Shown piece by piece: positions 40,297 to 48,606 of a stretch of 64,000 nucleotides of DNA. A program made the translations under genes and the position numbers. The notes beneath the pieces are model-generated. The model had not been told where the DNA came from. It saw nothing but the letters and a program-made list of their open reading frames with translations, and made no database searches. Numbering within the stretch: the first letter of the stretch is position 1; each line of letters opens with the position of its first letter. The stretch covers positions 248,001 through 312,000 of the forward strand of contig NZ_CANMFC010000001.1 of assembly GCF_947497025.1 (NCBI RefSeq), read 5' to 3'. Source of the stretch: an uncultured Kushneria sp. Its GTDB lineage: Bacteria > Pseudomonadota > Gammaproteobacteria > Pseudomonadales > Halomonadaceae.

Positions 40297-41253
40297 ATGA
40301 AGCTTTACAACCGCACGCAGATTCAGGATGTCGTGCAGCTTGATCACGACGCGCTCGAGGCCGTGGAAGCCGGCTTTCGGGCGCTGGGCGAGGGGCAGGT
40401 GGTGCAGCCGCCGATTCTCTCCATGGCGATCGAGGAGTCCAACGGCGAGGTCGACGTCAAGACCGCCCACATTCGCGGCAATGACCGCTTTGCGATCAAG
40501 GTCAGTCCCGGGTTTTTTGATAATCCCTCACTGGGCCTGCCGAGCCTCAACGGACTGATGATTGTCTTCTCGGCCAGAACCGGACTGGTCGAGGCGGTGC
40601 TCTTTGACGAGGGGTATCTCACCGATATTCGCACAGCGCTGGCGGGCGCCATCGCGGCGAAGCATCTCTCGCGTCAGGACAGCTGTCGTGCGACCGTGAT
40701 TGGGGCCGGCGTTCAGGCCGAGTTGCAGATCGCCGCCCTCAAACTGGTGCGCGATATCGACACCGTTGATGTCTGGGCGCGCGATACCGATCGCGCCAAC
40801 GCGTACGCCGAGCGCATGCGGGCACGCTTTGACGGTCTCACCGTCAACGTCCATGGCGAAATCGACAGCGCCTGCCGTGAGGCAGATGTGATCATCACCA
40901 CCACGCCGTCGAAATCCCCGCTGCTGGACGCCGCCCATCTGCCTGTCGGGGTGCACGTCACTGCCATGGGCTCGGACAGCCCCGAGAAGCGCGAGCTGGA
41001 CGCGTCGGTAATGACGCGCGCCGATGTCTTCGTGGCCGATACCCGTGCCCAGAGTGAGACCAACGGCGAACTCAAGGCCTGGGCCGGCAAGGCGCCCCCC
41101 TTTGAGGTCCACGAGCTCGGGCATGTGATCGCCTCCGGCCAGTCGCCGCGCACAGGGCAGGATCAGATCACGGTATGCGATCTGACCGGCACCGGCGTGC
41201 AGGATACCGCGATTGCCGGCTTTGCCCTGTCACGTCTGACCTCCGGGCATTAA
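40297..41253 (+). CDS. eutC: ornithine cyclodeaminase/mu-crystallin family protein, EutC-like
   Basis: NAD(P)-binding protein of 318 residues. The Rossmann motif is ATVIGAGVQAELQIAALKLVRD; substrate-side residues include KTAHIRGNDRFAIKVSPGFFDNP, where ornithine cyclodeaminases have a conserved Lys. GTGVQDTAIAGFAL is typical of the family's C-terminus. Next to the EutB-like gene and a semialdehyde dehydrogenase it is best read as EutC of ectoine/hydroxyectoine use. A GGGAGCAGGG sequence lies just before the ATG. Confidence 0.82.
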   Translation: MKLYNRTQIQDVVQLDHDALEAVEAGFRALGEGQVVQPPILSMAIEESNGEVDVKTAHIRGNDRFAIKVSPGFFDNPSLGLPSLNGLMIVFSARTGLVEAVLFDEGYLTDIRTALAGAIAAKHLSRQDSCRATVIGAGVQAELQIAALKLVRDIDTVDVWARDTDRANAYAERMRARFDGLTVNVHGEIDSACREADVIITTTPSKSPLLDAAHLPVGVHVTAMGSDSPEKRELDASVMTRADVFVADTRAQSETNGELKAWAGKAPPFEVHELGHVIASGQSPRTGQDQITVCDLTGTGVQDTAIAGFALSRLTSGH

Positions 41254-41263
41254 TCTCGAAAGC

Positions 41264-41295
41264 CGCCCCGCATTGCATGGCGTAGCAGCGGGGCG
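41264..41295. terminator. hairpin between convergent eutC and the downstream membrane-protein gene
   Basis: CGCCCCGC (41264-41271) pairs with GCGGGGCG (41288-41295). There is no real T-run on the plus side and only TTT on the minus side, so it could be a weak bidirectional terminator. Confidence 0.35.
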
Positions 41296-41309
41296 AGCGA
41301 CTGGGCGGG

Positions 41310-41885
41310 TCAGGTAATGATGCGCGGCTCGCCGGGCTGATAGCGCGGCATGGGCAGCGCGGCACGCATGTCCACAGGCGTCTCGAAATCCTTTGCGATA
41401 CCGCGCATCTGCGCGATCGGTTTTGGAAAACCGGAGCGGCGGCTGTAGTCGGGTGTGATGCCCCCCATGTAGTCATGGCGGCGGTGCAGTTTCCCGGCGC
41501 ACCAGACTTCCAGCGCCGTGACGGCCCCCACGGCCAGCATCGTGCGATCAATATTGCGCCGGTCGGCGTTCGGGTCGCGGCGTACCCAGGCCAGCGCGGC
41601 CAGATCCAGCGCGTCGCCGGCGACCCGGAGCTTGAGCGCGGGGGCGGGGTTATCGCTCAGGGCCCCCAGTCCGGTCATGATCTGGCGCACGCCGCAGGCA
41701 CGCACCCAGTTCTCATGACCTTCGATACCCAGCGAACGCGTCATGCGTCCCGGCATGAAAAGCTCGGCAAGCCCCAGACCTACGCCGGCCCAGCCAATGA
41801 CACGGGCCAGCCGGTCGCTGCCCTCCATCGAGCGTGGGCCGCCATGGTTGCCCGGGTTGGCGGACAGGTGATGCGATGTCGTCAT
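41310..41885 (-). CDS. putative small membrane-associated protein, cyclase/dehydrase-like annotation in relatives
   Basis: A 191-residue protein with an N-terminal Gly/Asn-rich lead, then RLARVIGWAGVGLGLAELFMPGRMTRSLGIEG and weakly hydrophobic stretches (RACGVRQIMTGLGAL, TMLAVGAVTALEVWCAG). Related sequences in rhizobia are annotated cyclase/dehydrase-like and lie beside Zn-alcohol dehydrogenases, as here (53 bases from the adh gene, same strand). The C-terminal quarter is polar and may be cytoplasmic. I do not assign a function. Confidence 0.72.
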   Translation of the reverse strand: MTTSHHLSANPGNHGGPRSMEGSDRLARVIGWAGVGLGLAELFMPGRMTRSLGIEGHENWVRACGVRQIMTGLGALSDNPAPALKLRVAGDALDLAALAWVRRDPNADRRNIDRTMLAVGAVTALEVWCAGKLHRRHDYMGGITPDYSRRSGFPKPIAQMRGIAKDFETPVDMRAALPMPRYQPGEPRIIT

Positions 41886-41938
41886 TCAAGCGTCTCCTCT
41901 GCCTTTTGACGGGTATGTCCTTTATAAAAGCGTCAGGG

Positions 41939-43108
41939 TCACGGCTTGAGCACCACCTTGATGCAGCCATCCTGCTTTTCCCGGAAGGTCTTGTACATGT
42001 CCGGCCCCTGGTCGAGCCCCATCGTATGAGTAATGACAAATGACGGATCAATCTGGCCGTCATCAATGCGTGCCAGCAGGTCGTCGGCCCAGCGTTTCAC
42101 ATGGGTCTGGCCGGTGCGCACCGTCAGGCCCTTGTTCATCAGCGCGCCCACCGGGATCTTGTCGACCAGCCCGCCATAAACGCCGGGAATCGAGATCACC
42201 CCGGCAGGACGGCAGACGTAGATCATCTCGCGCAGCACGTGGGCGCGATCACTTTCCAGCATCACGGCCTGCTTGACCCGGTCATAGACGCTGTCCAGCG
42301 AGCGGGTGGCATGGGCCTCAAGGCCGACGGCGTCGATGCACTTCTCCGGCCCCTTGCCGCGGGTCAGTTCATTGAGCCGCTCCAGTACGCTCTCCTCGTC
42401 AAAGTTGATGGTGGTGGCACCGCCGGCACGGGCCATGGCCAGCCGCTCGGGGACGTTATCGATCATGATGATCTGCTCGGCACCCAGCATCAGCGCACTG
42501 CGTACGCAGAACTGACCCACCGGGCCGGCGCCCCAGATGGCCACGGTATCGGTGGGCTGGACGTCACACTGGACAACCGCCTGCCAGCCGGTGGGAAAGA
42601 TATCGCCCAGAAACAGCACCTGCTCATCGGTGAGGGTATCGGGCACCTTGATGTGGGTGTGATCGGCAAAGGGCACGCGCACATATTCGGCCTGGCCACC
42701 GGCATAGCCGCCGGTGAGATGCGAGTAGCCAAACAGGCCGGCGCCGGCGTGACCAAAGGCGGCATCGGCCAGGGCTCGGTTGCGATTGGAGCGTTCGCAG
42801 ACCGAGAAGTTGCCACGACGGCACTGCTCGCACTCGCCGCAGGTAATGGTAAAGGGCACCACAATGCGGTCGCCCACCTTGAGATGGCGCGTCTCGCTGC
42901 CGACTTCCATCACCTCGCCCATGAACTCATGGCCCAGCACATCGCCGGATTCCATGGCCGGAATGAAGTGGTCGTAAAGGTGCATGTCCGAGCCGCAGAT
43001 GGCGCAGCTGCTGACATTGACGATGGCGTCGCGCGCATCCTCGATAGTGGGGTCGGGCACCGTGTCGTAGCGAACATCGTTCTTGCCGTGCCAGCAAAGC
43101 GCCTTCAT
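41939..43108 (-). CDS. zinc-dependent alcohol dehydrogenase (FdhA/glutathione-independent type)
   Basis: Medium-chain dehydrogenase of 389 residues. The catalytic zinc site is [13 protein letters not shown] and GHEFMGEV; four structural-zinc cysteines lie in [15 protein letters not shown]. The coenzyme motif is [21 protein letters not shown] with an Asp after the second strand (IMIDN), favouring NAD+. The sequence resembles the formaldehyde-dismutase/FdhA branch; the true substrate is unknown. GGGAGG lies before the ATG. It is probably co-transcribed with the small membrane protein gene downstream and diverges from the epimerase gene. Confidence 0.88.
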   Translation of the reverse strand: MKALCWHGKNDVRYDTVPDPTIEDARDAIVNVSSCAICGSDMHLYDHFIPAMESGDVLGHEFMGEVMEVGSETRHLKVGDRIVVPFTITCGECEQCRRGNFSVCERSNRNRALADAAFGHAGAGLFGYSHLTGGYAGGQAEYVRVPFADHTHIKVPDTLTDEQVLFLGDIFPTGWQAVVQCDVQPTDTVAIWGAGPVGQFCVRSALMLGAEQIIMIDNVPERLAMARAGGATTINFDEESVLERLNELTRGKGPEKCIDAVGLEAHATRSLDSVYDRVKQAVMLESDRAHVLREMIYVCRPAGVISIPGVYGGLVDKIPVGALMNKGLTVRTGQTHVKRWADDLLARIDDGQIDPSFVITHTMGLDQGPDMYKTFREKQDGCIKVVLKP

Positions 43109-43454
43109 GGCGTGGCCTCCCTGTCAAAACGAGCCGGAGAATCGGCGGCGTCATGGCGTCGCCGAACCATAAATAAGGGTACCTTTCCAATCTGGTTCAG
43201 TACGGCATAGGGCACAAGGCAAAGCGCAGGAGAAGGTGTTAACGCCGGATAAGAAAGGGACAAAAGAATGACGGGCTGGTGAGTTGTCGTCATCGTCACC
43301 GGCAGAACACGGCCGGGTCAGGCGGCCGCCGCGTCAGGCGAACGCTCTGTCGTTGGCCGGATAACGGCGTGCCGGGCAGGTCGCAGGGCGCATTGGCGCA
43401 ACCGGTCGTTCCTTGCCAGGGTGTCATGATCGTTTTATCCATCGGGAGGACTTC
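43109..43454. other. intergenic region between divergent adh and epimerase genes
   Basis: This 346-base stretch should carry both promoters. Apart from the GGGAGGA ribosome site (43444-43450) I see no convincing gene, repeat or strong promoter in it. Confidence 0.5.
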
Positions 43455-44345
43455 ATGCGCATTCTGTTTACCGGGGGCAGCGGCAAGGCCGGCCGCCATG
43501 CGAGCGCTTATCTTCGCGACCAGGGTCACCGGGTCACCAATCTGGACTGGGCGCCGTCCGACACGCCCGGCATCGCGCACCTGACCACCGATCTGACCGA
43601 CGCAGGCCAGGTCTTCAATGCCTGCCGGGCCTACGCCAGCCTTGATGAACTGGCGCCGGGCACCGGTGTGCCAGATTACGATGCCATTGTGCACTTTGCG
43701 GCCATACCGGCCATTTTGCACCGGCCGGACAACGAGACGTATCGCATCAATACGTTGAGCACCTACAACGTGCTCGATGCGGCGACCAAACTGGGCATCC
43801 CCAAGGTGATTTTCGCCTCCAGCGAAACCACCTACGGCATCTGCTTTGCCGATGGCGAGAAGCAACCGGAATATCTGCCCGTGGACGAAGAGCACCCCAC
43901 CGTTCCGCAGGACAGCTACGCCATGAGCAAGGTGGTCAACGAGGTCACCGCGCGCTCGTTTCAGGCGCGCTCGGGGATCGATATCTACGGCCTGCGCATC
44001 AACAACGTGATCGAACCCCACGAGTATCGCGAGAAGTTTCCAGCGTTCATGGACGACCCTGCCCTGCGCCGTCGCAACATCTTTGCCTACATTGATGCCC
44101 GCGACCTGGGTCGGATGGTCGATTGCTGTCTGAAAACGGATGGGCTGGGCTATCAGGTGTTCAATGTGGCCAACGATGATCTCTCGGTGGGTCTGACCAC
44201 GGCCGAGGTGATCGAGCGCTTCTACCCGGAAGTACCGCTCGAGCGCGAGATGGGTGAGTTCGAAACCTTTTACAGCAACGACAAGGCGCGTCGTCTGGTC
44301 GGGTTTGCACCGGTGCATTCCTGGCGGGACGAACTGGCGCAGTAG
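43455..44345 (+). CDS. NAD-dependent epimerase/dehydratase family protein
   Basis: Extended short-chain dehydrogenase of 296 residues. The Rossmann motif is LFTGGSGKAGRH at the N-terminus, the catalytic serine area FASSETTYG, and the catalytic Tyr-Lys pair SYAMSKVVNE. The start at 43455 has GGGAGGA four bases upstream; an earlier in-frame start lies 14 codons back. No sugar-nucleotide pathway adjoins it, so the substrate is unknown; uronate or aldose dehydrogenase activity is possible given the sugar-acid genes nearby, but this is only conjecture. Confidence 0.85.
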   Translation: MRILFTGGSGKAGRHASAYLRDQGHRVTNLDWAPSDTPGIAHLTTDLTDAGQVFNACRAYASLDELAPGTGVPDYDAIVHFAAIPAILHRPDNETYRINTLSTYNVLDAATKLGIPKVIFASSETTYGICFADGEKQPEYLPVDEEHPTVPQDSYAMSKVVNEVTARSFQARSGIDIYGLRINNVIEPHEYREKFPAFMDDPALRRRNIFAYIDARDLGRMVDCCLKTDGLGYQVFNVANDDLSVGLTTAEVIERFYPEVPLEREMGEFETFYSNDKARRLVGFAPVHSWRDELAQ

Positions 44346-44397
44346 CGCAAGCGTCAAGGCTCGGGCAGCGATCAATATAACGAGAACGCCAAACAGG

Positions 44398-44420
44398 GCG
44401 AAGGCGCCGGACGCCTTCGC
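44398..44420. terminator. hairpin between convergent epimerase and zwf genes
   Basis: A perfect 9-bp stem, GCGAAGGCG (44398-44406) with CGCCTTCGC (44412-44420), around five bases. T-tracts are poor on both sides (CTGTTTGG on the minus strand), so terminator strength is uncertain. Confidence 0.42.
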
Positions 44421-44428
44421 CATACGGT

Positions 44429-46051
44429 CTAGTCTGTCTGGCGACGTGAGCCACCGGGTACCGGCGCCACGCCCGGGCCCGTGACCTCGCCGATCTTGTG
44501 CCACTGACGCCCATCGCGTTCGAGCAGGTCGTGTGCGCTCTGTGGTCCTTCGGAGCCGGCCTCATAGTCTTCGACGCTGTCATCCTCGGCCCAGGCATCA
44601 AGGAAGGGTTGAACGGCGCGCCAGCTGTTTTCGATCGTATCCACGCGCTGAAACAGCATCTGATCGCCGGTCAGACAGTCATAGATCAGGGTTTCATAGC
44701 CGGTGGCGGCGGGCAAATCGAAGAAGTCCTTGTAGGCAAAGCCCATCTTGACCGTATCCATTTCAAGCTCCGGTCCCGGACGCTTGGCCTGAAAGTCGAA
44801 CCACATGCCTTCGTTGGGCTGCAGCTGGATGATCAGCCAGTTGGAGATCGTGCGATCCACGTCGGTGCCGCGAAACTGGGCGTAGGGCGCCGGCTTGAAG
44901 CAGATGGCGATCTCGGTGTCGCGTGCGCTCAGGCGCTTGCCGGTACGCAGATAGAAGGGCACGTTCACCCAACGCCAGTTGTCGACCATCATCTTCATGG
45001 CGACATAGGTCTCGGTATTGCTGTCCTCTTCGACGTCGGGTTCGTCGCGATAACCGGGAACATCCTCGTCCTGAAGCCGGCCGGCGCGATACTGGCCGCG
45101 CACCGAATTCTCGCGTACCTCTTCTCTGGGCCAGGGGCGCAGGGCACCCAGCACCTTGGCCTTTTCACTGCGCAGGGCATCGGCACCGAAGGCCGCCGGC
45201 GGCTCGATGGCCACCATGGCGAGCAGCTGAAAGAGGTGGTTGGGCACCATATCGCGCATGGCGCCGCTTTTTTCATAGAAGCTGCCCCGGGTTTCCACGC
45301 CGACGGTTTCGGCGGCGGTAATCTGGATATGATCGATATAGTGATTGTTCCAGAAGGGTTCGAACAATATGTTGGCAAAGCGGGCGACCAGAATGTTCTG
45401 CACGGTCTCCTTGCCCAGGAAGTGGTCGATCCGGTAGATCTGCTCTTCCTTCATGACCTCCAGCAGCTGCGCATTAAGCGCGCGGGCCGATTCAAGATCG
45501 TGACCGAAGGGCTTCTCCACCACCATACGGCGATAACGGCTTTCTCCTTCCTGCATCAGACCGGCCTTTCCAAGCTGCGTGGCGATCTCGCCGAAAAAGC
45601 GTGGGGCCGTGGCGCAGTAGAAGATGGCGTTGTCACTGGTGGCCTTTTCCAGGTGCTCACCAATCCGGGCATAAATGTCCGATTCGGTAAAATCGCCCTG
45701 GAGATAGTGAAGGCGCTGGGCAAAATCCTGCCAGTGCGCTTCATCGAGTTCCTGACCGCCGCCTTCGGCATGCCTGTCGGCGGCCTTGTCGGCGATAAAG
45801 TCCTTGAGATGACCTCTAAAACTGTCGTCATCGTGCTCGGCAATGTCGACGCCGACGATATTCATGCCGCGGTCAAGCAGACCGTCGCGGTCCAGGTTGT
45901 AAAGCGAGGGCACGAGCAGGCGTTTGACCAGGTCGCCGCTGGCGCCAAAGATGAACATGGTGGTGTCGTCGGCCGGTGGGGCAGCCTTTTGGTGCTGCCT
46001 GTCCTTTTGATGCTGCCCGTCCTTTTGATGCTGATGGTCGGTCTGGGTCAT
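44429..46051 (-). CDS. zwf: glucose-6-phosphate 1-dehydrogenase
   Basis: First enzyme of the oxidative pentose phosphate and Entner-Doudoroff routes (540 residues). The cofactor motif is IFGASGDLVKRLLVPSL, the active-site signature RIDHFLGKE, and a further conserved stretch MVVEKPFGHDL. The start at 46051 gives MTQTDHQHQKD; the N-terminus contains three copies of a QHQKD(G/R)-type hexapeptide encoded by an 18-base tandem repeat, an unusual extension before the fold begins near residue 25. The C-terminus also has an acidic linker. It is a single gene, convergent with the epimerase. Confidence 0.96.
   Translation of the reverse strand: MTQTDHQHQKDGQHQKDRQHQKAAPPADDTTMFIFGASGDLVKRLLVPSLYNLDRDGLLDRGMNIVGVDIAEHDDDSFRGHLKDFIADKAADRHAEGGGQELDEAHWQDFAQRLHYLQGDFTESDIYARIGEHLEKATSDNAIFYCATAPRFFGEIATQLGKAGLMQEGESRYRRMVVEKPFGHDLESARALNAQLLEVMKEEQIYRIDHFLGKETVQNILVARFANILFEPFWNNHYIDHIQITAAETVGVETRGSFYEKSGAMRDMVPNHLFQLLAMVAIEPPAAFGADALRSEKAKVLGALRPWPREEVRENSVRGQYRAGRLQDEDVPGYRDEPDVEEDSNTETYVAMKMMVDNWRWVNVPFYLRTGKRLSARDTEIAICFKPAPYAQFRGTDVDRTISNWLIIQLQPNEGMWFDFQAKRPGPELEMDTVKMGFAYKDFFDLPAATGYETLIYDCLTGDQMLFQRVDTIENSWRAVQPFLDAWAEDDSVEDYEAGSEGPQSAHDLLERDGRQWHKIGEVTGPGVAPVPGGSRRQTD
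45983..46036 (-). repeat. 18-base tandem repeat inside zwf (three units)
   Basis: Units at 46019-46036, 46001-46018 and a more diverged 45983-46000 share the core CCTTTTGATGCTG. Each encodes one Gln-His-Gln-Lys-type hexapeptide. Being a multiple of three, copy-number change would keep the frame and only lengthen or shorten the protein's N-terminus. Confidence 0.85.
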
Positions 46052-46162
46052 GTCATCGCCTTGTGCGTGGGGGCATGTGAACCGGGAGCGGCGCACCGTT
46101 CCCTTTTCATAAAGCGTAATGCAATTGCGACGTTATGCCCCATCCTTCCTTTAAGGCTCGGG

Positions 46163-46975
46163 TCATGAAGGTGGATCAGGGCGATGGTCGTTATCGGCAG
46201 GCAGGGAAGAGGCATCGGCGTTATCGTGCATCCGGTCCAGCCGGTCGCGTAGTTCACGCACTTCGCTGGTCAGCTCGATGATCTGATGATGAAGCGCGCG
46301 GGTCATGTCGCGCTGGGCGCGCGCCTCGCGGGATTCCCGCTCACTGTCATCGGCGATGAAGATCGAGCTGATATAGGCGGCAAAGCTGCCAAAAAGCCCC
46401 ACGCCGCCGATCATCAGCAGCACGGCGACCACGCGGCCCAGCGTCGTCACGGGGTAGTAATCGCCGTAGCCCACGGTCGTGACGGTCACGATCGCCCACC
46501 AGAGCGCTTCTTCTGCCGTGTTGATCGGGCTTTCCGGGTTGGGGCTTTCCACCATCAGCATGGTAATGGCGCCAAAGGCGACCAGCAGCACCGTGGCGGT
46601 CGCGGCCGAGGCGAAGACGCCCTCGGCGCGGTTACGAAACAACAGCTGCCAGATCATTTCCATCGACTTGATCGCACGCAGCAGCCTGAGCACCTGCACC
46701 ACGCGAAACATGCGGGCGCCCTGGAAAAACCCCGCCGGAATACAGGCCAGCAGATCGATCCATCCCCAGCGCATGTAAGCCAGCTTGCTCTCGGCACGCA
46801 GAAAACGCTGACAAAAGTCGATGAAAAAGAACAGGCAGACGATGTAGTCCATGTACTGGAACAGGCGGGAAAGCTCCGGGGGAAGCGTCACCAGCATGTT
46901 GATGGCCATGGCGGTGATGACGTAGATCGACAGCACCAGAATGAACAGCTGAAAGGGGGTGACGCGCTCTTTCAT
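46163..46975 (-). CDS. voltage-gated potassium channel-like ion transporter
   Basis: Six-transmembrane channel subunit of 270 residues. An S4-like segment with regularly spaced arginines (RMFRVVQVLRLLRAIKSM) precedes the pore, whose selectivity filter is TVTTVGYGDYYP. The last helix LLMIGGVGLFGSFAAYISSIF leads into a C-terminal coiled coil (about 215-255, DMTRALHHQIIELTSEVRELRDRLDRM), likely for tetramer assembly. The start was placed at 46975 (MKERVTPFQLF). Potassium handling suits osmotic adaptation, but direction of flow is not predictable. Confidence 0.9.
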   Translation of the reverse strand: MKERVTPFQLFILVLSIYVITAMAINMLVTLPPELSRLFQYMDYIVCLFFFIDFCQRFLRAESKLAYMRWGWIDLLACIPAGFFQGARMFRVVQVLRLLRAIKSMEMIWQLLFRNRAEGVFASAATATVLLVAFGAITMLMVESPNPESPINTAEEALWWAIVTVTTVGYGDYYPVTTLGRVVAVLLMIGGVGLFGSFAAYISSIFIADDSERESREARAQRDMTRALHHQIIELTSEVRELRDRLDRMHDNADASSLPADNDHRPDPPS

Positions 46976-47009
46976 CGATAGTGTCCGCACGGCTGGGCCA
47001 CGAATGGCC

Positions 47010-47036
47010 TCCTGACGCACCGGTGGCGCGTCAGGA
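47010..47036 (-). terminator. hairpin after argC
   Basis: TCCTGACGC (47010-47018) and GCGTCAGGA (47028-47036) form a 9-bp stem just beyond the argC stop. No T-run follows on the minus strand, so it may protect the message end rather than terminate. Confidence 0.35.
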
Positions 47037-47044
47037 GTCAGGGA

Positions 47045-48001
47045 TTAATCGAGCCGACAGGTCAGGCCGGTGGTCTCTTCAAGCCCCAGGTGGATGTTCA
47101 TGTTTTGTACGGCAGCGCCGGCAGCGCCCTTGCCCAGATTGTCCATGCGGGCCACCAGCGCGAGTCTTTCGTCGTTGCCAAAGACGCACAGGTCGACACG
47201 GTTGGTGTCGTTGCAGGCCGTGACATCGAAAAAGCCGTTATCCAGGGCGTCGCTGTCCTGTGCTGACAGGACATTCACAAAAGGGGCGCCCTCATAGTGC
47301 GTCTGCCAGACGCGGGTGATGCGCTCGGCGCTGGTGCCCTCGGGCAGGTGTGAACGCTGAAGCGGAATGTTGACCGACAGCCCCTTCAGGAAGTTGCCCA
47401 CAATCGGGGTGAACACCGGCGAGCGCTCAAGGCCGCCGTGAAGGCGCATTTCCGGAAGATGCTTGTGGGCAAGCGTCAGGGCGTAGGGGCGCGGCGCGTC
47501 CAGCGAGCCGTCGCGCGCGGCTTCATAATCGGCAATCATTTTCTTGCCACCACCGCTGTAGCCGGTCAGCGAAAAGGCCGAAAAGGGATAGTCCGGCGGC
47601 AGCAGACCGGCATCGATCAGGGGGCGAACCAGCATGATGAAGGCGCTGGCATGGCAGCCCACGTTGGCAATGCGCTTGCTGTCGCGAATGCGCGCGCGCT
47701 GACCCGGCGTCAGCTCCGGCAGGCCGTAGGTCCACTCGGGATCGGTACGAAAGGCAGTGCTGGCATCGATCAGACAGGTATCGGGATTGTCGACCAGCGA
47801 GGCTGCCTCCCGGGAGGCTTCATCCGGCAGGCAGAGGAAGACGACATCGGCCTGATTGATCAGGCGCGCCCGCTCATCAAGATCCTTGCGGCGAGTGCTA
47901 TCGATGCGCAGCAGCTCGATATCGTCGCGTGCCTGTAGATAGTCAAAAATTCTCAGGCCGGTCGTGCCTTCCTGCCCATCCACGAATACCCTGGACGTCA
48001 T
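47045..48001 (-). CDS. argC: N-acetyl-gamma-glutamyl-phosphate reductase, type 2
   Basis: NADPH-dependent step of arginine synthesis, 318 residues, the short 'type 2' form. It begins [22 protein letters not shown], with VDGQEGTTG as the cofactor loop, the catalytic Cys in [11 protein letters not shown], and [14 protein letters not shown]. The C-terminus has [19 protein letters not shown]. It stands alone, not in an arg operon, and diverges from the DUF2188-like gene. Confidence 0.94.
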   Translation of the reverse strand: MTSRVFVDGQEGTTGLRIFDYLQARDDIELLRIDSTRRKDLDERARLINQADVVFLCLPDEASREAASLVDNPDTCLIDASTAFRTDPEWTYGLPELTPGQRARIRDSKRIANVGCHASAFIMLVRPLIDAGLLPPDYPFSAFSLTGYSGGGKKMIADYEAARDGSLDAPRPYALTLAHKHLPEMRLHGGLERSPVFTPIVGNFLKGLSVNIPLQRSHLPEGTSAERITRVWQTHYEGAPFVNVLSAQDSDALDNGFFDVTACNDTNRVDLCVFGNDERLALVARMDNLGKGAAGAAVQNMNIHLGLEETTGLTCRLD

Positions 48002-48140
48002 GGTCTACCTCGCATGGGAGTAATGAGTCGAATCTGTTGGCTGGAGTCATTGTACGCCTTCAATGCCTGCATGCATCCGGGACGGTGGTTAAATCAAATG
48101 ATGACCCGAGACGAGCCGCCGATCATGGGCGCAAAGGCCT

Positions 48141-48169
48141 CTGGCAAAATGCATGGGGTGGCTTATATT
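48141..48169 (+). promoter_or_regulatory. candidate sigma-70 promoter of the DUF2188-like gene
   Basis: CTGGCA (48141-48146, 4 of 6 matches to -35) and TATATT (48164-48169, 5 of 6 to -10) are separated by 17 bases, about 60 bases before the start codon. Confidence 0.45.
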
Positions 48170-48230
48170 TTATTTCTGAAATAGAGCCTGCCTTGACCAC
48201 CATCGACATGACTGCCAGGAAGGGATCGCG

Positions 48231-48452
48231 ATGTCTTTCAGCTATCTGGTAAGAAAACAGAAAGGGCGCTGGCTGGTGTGCGGTGAACATGATCAGATCA
48301 TCAAGCGTTTTTATACCAAGCGCACGGCGGTTCAATGGGCCGAAAAAAGGGCACTTGAGCACCATGGCAGTGTCAGGGTATGCAAGACGGATGGTCGTCA
48401 GGACTATATCTTTAACCAGCATCACGACGAACACGTTGCCTCTCGCCTATAG
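48231..48452 (+). CDS. small DUF2188-like protein
   Basis: A 73-residue basic protein. It starts MSFSYLVRKQKGRWLVCGEHD, then TKRTAVQWAEKRALEHHGSVRVCKTDGRQDYIF. This pattern (sequence read-out, Trp-Ala helix, terminal -DGR- turn) resembles the DUF2188 domain, of unknown function. AGGAAGGGATC upstream makes a good ribosome site. Its single-gene placement beside argC gives no further clue. Confidence 0.72.
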   Translation: MSFSYLVRKQKGRWLVCGEHDQIIKRFYTKRTAVQWAEKRALEHHGSVRVCKTDGRQDYIFNQHHDEHVASRL

Positions 48453-48606
48453 CCGTGCCTTCAGAGGCGGATTGAAAAGTCTCGTTGTTCACTGTTTTGA
48501 CTGACAAACAAGCACTGTCGGCGGCCTTCTCAAGTCGTGTTTTTGTTCAGCATCCTTTATTCCTCTCTACTTCTCGGGTTCCTGTGGCCTGTGCCATTTC
48601 TACCCT

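Noticed and set aside
45983-46036. Tandem repeat considered as a CRISPR fragment
   Set aside because: Units are contiguous, 18 bases, coding and without spacers; it is a coding minisatellite.
44498-46168. 556-codon open frame antisense to zwf
   Set aside because: Shadow of zwf, which has its active-site signature intact.
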